Source: Termitomyces sp. T153 (lineage: Eukaryota; Basidiomycota; Agaricomycetes; Agaricales; Lyophyllaceae). Taken from it: a stretch of DNA of 64,000 bases. A program made the position numbers and the translations under genes. Shown in pieces: positions 59,802-64,000 of the stretch; within the stretch, counting starts at the first letter, position 1; every line of letters begins with the position of its first letter. The DNA lies in assembly GCA_018296165.2 (NCBI GenBank), contig JACKQL020000086.1, positions 145,717 to 209,716 of the forward strand. Direction: 5' to 3'. The notes beneath the pieces were generated by a model that had not been told where the DNA came from, made no database searches, and saw nothing but the letters and a program-made list of their open reading frames with translations.

Positions 59802-60561
59802 ATGCGTACGAAGGCTGCTACTTTTACTCTCCTCGCGTTGATTGTTGCGTCTGATGCTGTTCCGTTATCCGATAGATTGAGCTGGTCATACGTTCGGAAC
59901 CAGGTTCTACATAAACGGATTGATCCTGTGTATGTGAATTTTCAACTACCAGCGCCAGTTGCCGCTCATCATTATCAGGTGTAGCGGAGCTCGTATCTAT
60001 GGACTTAGTTCAGACAAGACAGAAGGCGACTGTGCCAATACTCCAGGTGTTGCCGGGTTTCGAGCAGACAACGTGAATCCCTCGTGCACAATTCCTGCCA
60101 ACGGAAATGTGAAGAAGGGCATGTGTTATCTGGGACGTAGTGTCTACCAACGGCGATCCTCTCCAGAAGATATCGACGAACCTACCATCGAGGCTGAGAC
60201 CCTGGAGCAGAGTTCACCCAGCTCGGCCAAGAAACAGATACATTTGTCGGAACTAGGGGAGGACGTAGCATTAGAAGACAACGAAGAGTCACCCACAGCT
60301 GCGACCAACGGTCATGGCTTTCCTCATGGCGACCAGATGCTTGCCCAAGAATCATCATCATCATCTCCCGGTTCGCTACCTTATTCTCCTGACCAAGTGC
60401 CGAAGTCCCCTCTTTCTTCAGTATCTGACAAGCCCGGCGCTCCAAATGCTGCTCACAAGCCTCAACACCCGTCGCTGCCAGTTGTAAACGCGACTGAAGA
60501 GAGTAAGAGTTTTCAATGGTTTGGGAACTCAATCTTCAGGATTTTAGGGAGCTTATTCTAA
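59802..60561 (+). CDS. secreted cysteine-containing protein
   Basis: Exons 59802..59929 and 59979..60561 give 236 residues. A signal peptide (MRTKAATFTLLALIVASDAV) precedes a short basic stretch with KR. Splicing over a 49-nt intron yields a compact four-cysteine segment (PVCSGARIYGLSSDKTEG, DCANTPGV, NPSCTIPANG, GMCYLG), then a dibasic QRR and a long Ser/Pro/Glu-rich tail ending FQWFGNSIFRILGSLF. The layout suits an effector-like or cell-wall protein. No family is recognised. Confidence 0.75.
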
Positions 60562-60661
60562 GTACATGTAATTCATCGACATCTACGTACTTGCGACCAT
60601 ATTTGTTAAATACATGCATTGTTCGTCAGAATCATTAGTATGTTATCGATGTCAAAGTCGT

Positions 60662-62020
60662 TTATTGGTCCATCACCATATCGTGCAGAAACTCGGCGTG
60701 TGAGACTATACCTGTATGATCGTTACCAGTTACCAGATACTCGCCATCACGACTCCCTTTACGCCAGTTGACGTGGTTCATTGGAATGGCGTTTACGTGT
60801 CCGAGGCGACCAGGATTGTTTCTCAGAAATTCGGCAAGGTCATGAAAGCTGAGCATGACTCGCGATATGCTGACCGATGTGGCTGCAAGGAGAAGGCTGG
60901 TATGAAATCTGTTAGGCACAGAGGACTAGACGGAGGGATGAGGCGAACTTAGCAAAGTTTGCAGGAATATTGATCTGCACGTGAATTAACTAGAAGTCAA
61001 GTATTAGAGCATTGTGTGTACGTACAGCGGGATGGTGGATCAGTCCCGAACCGATCTCGGTGTATCCAACAGCTCCTATAAGAATGCTAAGAACAAGTCC
61101 TGAAAGAGGTGAAGCATACCTATCACAACGAGATAAAAGAGTCCTCCACTGTCCGTGTGAATTAACGAGTGAAAGGAGCATCTAGTAAGTTATCAGAGAG
61201 CTCACTCTCGGTGTAATCTCTTAATAAGGGGAGCTTGAAGAGAGTTCTCGCAATTACGCACTCTGACAAGAGTGAAAATGTACAGTACGGTGTGTAATGC
61301 GAACGCGGATATGTAGATGCGCCAGAAGGTCGTCTGAGGTCGAATCGGACACCCAACGAGGTCTACAACTTGTGACAGTGTCGAAAGTGGCTTGAGCAGC
61401 ATTGCATCAACCATAACGAGCACAAGAGTCGTGATGGTTGCAATAATGGCCGCACCGTATGTGATCGCGATAATAAGTCGAGCAGTTCGGCTATGCTCGA
61501 ACAGGTAGAAGACTCGTGCAACAAGGATCCCTATTCCATAGTTTACATAAGGAGACTCTTCGACAATTCAGATGTACTCACCTTGAATTGTAAAGAGTGC
61601 CACTGTGGACAACCCAAATATCGCCCTTATCGCTCGATCACAACTAGATACAAAGTCCAATGAGGCTGCAGACGATGCTTAATGAAAAGAGATCATATGT
61701 ACAACTGAAAACGAAGCGGTAAATGGCGAGGTTAAGAGAAGATTTCTTGATACTTACAGTCAACGAGACTGGCGCATTGAAACCTGTATGTATCACGTAA
61801 TCCATACGACATACAAATCGTACAACGTTCCAAACTTACAAACCACAACCAGACTATCAGATCTTGACGTTGAAACCTCAATAACAAAACTATAAAGAGC
61901 AACTTACGCCATGATGATAGGTGGCAGATATCGATTCTGGATTGATATAAGTGGAATTCGTGAGTAACGTGCGGCCAGGTCATACATACTACAAGATAGA
62001 GGATTCGGGATGGCGTCCAT
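60662..62020 (-). CDS. multi-pass fungal membrane protein, DUF6533-like
   Basis: Several small exons are read from ATG 62020 (MDAIPNPLSCSMYDLAARYS). The 5' part is uncertain: the exons giving YLPPIIMA and FNAPVSLT could not be joined securely to the next. From about 61650 on, the joins are in phase: LDFVSSCDRAIRAIFGLST, then ILVARVFYLFEHSRTARLII, FWRIYISAFALHTVLYIFTL, APLIKRLHRE joined to a segment with TDSGGLFYLVVIG, AVGYTEIGSGLIHHPA, and NRFHTSLLLAATSVSISRV. Alternating hydrophobic helices, the APL-KRL--E string and SGGLFYLVV match the fungal DUF6533-type family. Function is unknown; location is a membrane. Confidence 0.7.
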
Positions 62021-62067
62021 CTTCCACTAGTTATATACATCGCCGGAATACCCACTGTGGTAGCGAT

Positions 62068-62610
62068 CCTTCCCGCGATCGCGGCGATACCCACTCTTAG
62101 GATCTCATCTGGTCATTTTCTAAGATAAAATTGGCTTGGCCTGGTCTTGCCACTGTTTTTGGGCTCCAGGAGGGCTCACTTTGAGGGATTGCTGTGGGAT
62201 TGCCAGGAGTTGCTGAGCGATCCCAGCCATCCTAGACTTAGAATCTGACCAGGTCATTTTCTAAGATAGCATTGGCCTGGACTGCTTTTGAGGGATCATC
62301 TTGGCTGAGCGATCGCAGCGATACCCACTCTTAGGATCTTACTTGGTTATTTTCTAAGATAAAATTGGCTTGGACTAGTTATACACAGGGATCATCTTGG
62401 CTGAGCGATCGCAGCGATACCCACTCTTAGGATCTTACTTGGTTATTTTCTAAGATAAAATTGGCTTGGACTGCCTTTGCCACCCTTTTTGGGCTCTAGG
62501 AAGGGATTGCTGTGGGATCACCAGGAGTTGCTGAGTGATCCCAGCCATCCTTGACTTAGAATCTGACCTGGTTATTTTCTAAGATAGCATTGGTCGGGAC
62601 TAGTATATGA
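62068..62610 (+). repeat. dispersed tandem repeat with cccactcttaggatct-type core
   Basis: Five related cores occur at about 62091, 62231, 62326, 62421 and 62551: two sequence forms (cccactcttaggatct and agacttagaatctgacc), each followed by attttctaagata and attggc-tgg. Spacers carry gctgagcgatc and gatcccagccatcc. The first core lies immediately upstream of the membrane-protein start. Confidence 0.8.
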
Positions 62611-62639
62611 GTCCAAAGTTTTAATGCTAAAACTTCCAG

Positions 62640-63150
62640 GATTTGGACCCAGTGCTATGGGTCAGAAAGTGGTTGAATTACTTAAGTGTAACAGTATTTA
62701 AGGTTCCTAGATATATATGCAAGAACTCACAAGAATGAAATAGGTCATGTGACCTCACCCTGCCTCACTACCACATAATCACTAAAGACCCCATTTTTAT
62801 ATGTTTTCTACAAAATACCATTGTTCTGGCTCAGAAAGTGGTTAGATTTATTTTGTGTAAGAGTATTTTGGGTGACTAGACATCCACCCAAGAGCTCACA
62901 ACAATGAAGTAAGTCATGTGACTTGATGCTGTTTCAACAGGACACAATGAATTAGTACTCTATTTTCATACACCTTTATTAATATCCCAGTGCTGTTGAT
63001 GATCAAGTGGTTGAATTGCTTAAGTGTGACAGTATTTCAGTTAGATAAAGACCTTATAAAGAGCTCACAATAATGAAGAAGGTCACATGACCTTATCCTA
63101 CCTCACTAGTGTACAATCAATGAACAGCGCATTTTTGACATATTTTCTTC
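62640..63150 (+). repeat. ~168-bp satellite, three copies
   Basis: The agtggttgaatt-like string recurs at 62668, 62837 and 63005, spaced 169 and 168 bp. Each copy also has aa-agctcaca--aatgaa and a palindromic GTCATGTGAC or GGTCACATGACC (62743-62754, 62913-62922, 63081-63092). An inverted, decayed relative is suggested near 63205-63270 (tgtgagctctt, atcatgtgat). Confidence 0.8.
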
Positions 63151-63354
63151 TATGCTTTGTAATTTTGTGATGTTTTATAAGGTTATGTACTATATTTGTG
63201 CATTGTGAGCTCTTGGTATATGCATAGGCTACTCAGAACTACTTAGATCATGTGATTTGGTGCAGTAGTTCTGATTTTATGACAAGAAAACACTTTTTTT
63301 TGTATTATGTGACTTAGTGTTATCTAGAGGATACTAGGGTCCAAGTAGGGTTTT

Positions 63355-63660
63355 AAAGTTGACTAGGAGAGTAGGGAGCAGGGCAGGGTAGGGAGCAAAC
63401 TAGGGAGCAGAGTAGGTAGGGCTAGAAAGATGACTAGGAGAGTAGGGAGTAGAGTAGGGAGGGAGGGAGTACAGTAGGATGCTAGGGAGTACAGTAGGGA
63501 GCAGGGCAAACTAGGGAGGAGACTAGGGAGCAGAGCAGACAGAGCTTGGAAGATGACTAGGAAGGTAGGGAGTGGAGTAGGGAGCTAGAAAGTAAAGTAG
63601 GCTAGAGTAGGGAGCTAGGGAGTAGAGTACAAAGCTAGAGTGTAGAGTAGGTAGCAGGCC
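63355..63660 (+). repeat. purine-rich G-tract repeat region
   Basis: Irregular tandem units of agtagggagc, gactaggagagtaggg and relatives, almost free of pyrimidine on this strand apart from ct within ctaggga. It is a candidate for triplex or G-quadruplex structure, with no coding function. Confidence 0.75.
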
Positions 63661-63663
63661 AGG

Positions 63664-63890
63664 GTTCTTCCAGGAGGAATAATTGCTGACAAGTATGCAG
63701 CCAGTCAACCTGTTCTTCCAAGAGGAACGATTGCTGGAGAGTACCCAGCCAGCCAGTCAACCTGTTCTTCCAGGAGGAACAATTGCTAGCAAGTATCCAG
63801 CCATTCAACCTGTTCTTCCAGGAGGAACAATTACTGGCAGCTATCCAGTCAGTCAATCTGTTCTTCCAGGAGGAACAATTACTGGCAGCT
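63664..63890 (+). repeat. 48-bp minisatellite, five copies
   Basis: Units begin with gttcttcc at 63664, 63712, 63764, 63812 and 63860 (spacing 48, 52, 48, 48). They share aggaggaacaatt, a ctggc/ctagc variant, and ccag--agtcaacct. The 52-bp unit carries an extra agcc. The frames are open on both strands because the unit length is a multiple of three, but no gene is inferred. Confidence 0.88.
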
Positions 63891-63897
63891 TAGTGTG

Positions 63898-64000
63898 TTA
63901 GTGTTAGTGTTAGTGTTAGTGTTAGTGTTAGTGTTAGTGTTAGTGTTAGTGTTAGTGTTAGTGTTAGTGTTAGTGTTAGTGTTAGTGTTAGTGTTAGTGT
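63898..64000 (+). repeat. TTAGTG hexamer array, at least 17 copies, truncated by window end
   Basis: Perfect head-to-tail TTAGTG from 63898 to the last base, preceded by one offset unit (ttagtgtg at 63890-63897). The canonical repeat in basidiomycetes is TTAGGG; this differs by one base. With the G-rich strand pointing to the window end, the orientation is that of a right-hand telomere or subtelomere. Confidence 0.85.

Noticed and set aside
62068..62610. Transposon terminal repeats
   Set aside because: The repeats are direct, of varying spacing and without flanking target duplications or a transposase.
63523..63901. Frames with repeated VLPGGTI or SSWKN units
   Set aside because: They arise because the minisatellite unit is a multiple of three; both strands are open, with no start or gene context.
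1..64000. CRISPR arrays, riboswitches, bacterial operons or prophage
   Set aside because: Spliceosomal introns and fungal gene families show a eukaryotic nuclear sequence; the tandem repeats lack spacers of CRISPR type.

Overview
This is nuclear DNA of a filamentous fungus, most likely an agaricomycete basidiomycete. Genes are broken by many short GT-AG introns, mostly 47-60 nt, and the families are typical of mushroom-forming fungi: F-box proteins, a BTB protein, MYND/ankyrin proteins, a TKL kinase with a fungal C-terminal domain, and a DUF6533-like membrane protein. No operons, plasmid or phage functions are seen. Gene models were joined by hand from splice sites and reading phase, without transcript or database support. 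The strongest are DML1 (11 exons), the MADS-box gene (6 exons), the kinase (11 exons), the THEM6-like thioesterase (5 exons) and the BTB gene (2 exons), in all of which the phases close exactly.

Layout. 0-4 kb: the 3' end of an unknown gene, then two tandem MYND-zinc-finger/ankyrin paralogues on the minus strand, each with an in-frame TAG. 4.3-16.7 kb: an unknown repeat-bearing protein, a thioesterase, a BTB protein, an F-box gene with a probable frameshift plus its decayed tandem copy, an unknown five-exon gene, and DML1/Misato. 16.7-24.7 kb: a gene-poor stretch. 24.7-26.6 kb: four intron-containing tRNA-Leu(AAG) genes and a decayed fifth tRNA in locally duplicated DNA. 27.4-31.7 kb: a kinase with an MLKL-NTD-like helical region. 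32.5 kb: a secreted acidic repeat protein. 34.3-38.7 kb: a very large low-complexity protein. 38.9-46.5 kb: an F-box array made by duplication of a (pseudogene + intact gene) segment. 46.6-48.0 kb: a possibly myristoylated protein. 52.3-53.8 kb: a putative regulatory protein. 57.4-59.2 kb: a MEF2/SRF-type MADS-box gene. 59.8-60.6 kb: a secreted cysteine-containing protein. 60.7-62.0 kb: a multi-pass membrane protein. 62.1-64.0 kb: stacked satellites ending in an uninterrupted TTAGTG hexamer array that runs off the window.

The genes do not form one pathway. The common theme is turnover of accessory, possibly self-recognition or ubiquitin-related, families by tandem duplication and decay beside conserved housekeeping anchors (DML1, MADS-box, thioesterase). 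The right end looks subtelomeric. The most notable items are the kinase architecture, the F-box segment with clustered divergence between copies, the tRNA-Leu cluster with unrelated introns, and the TTAGTG array.
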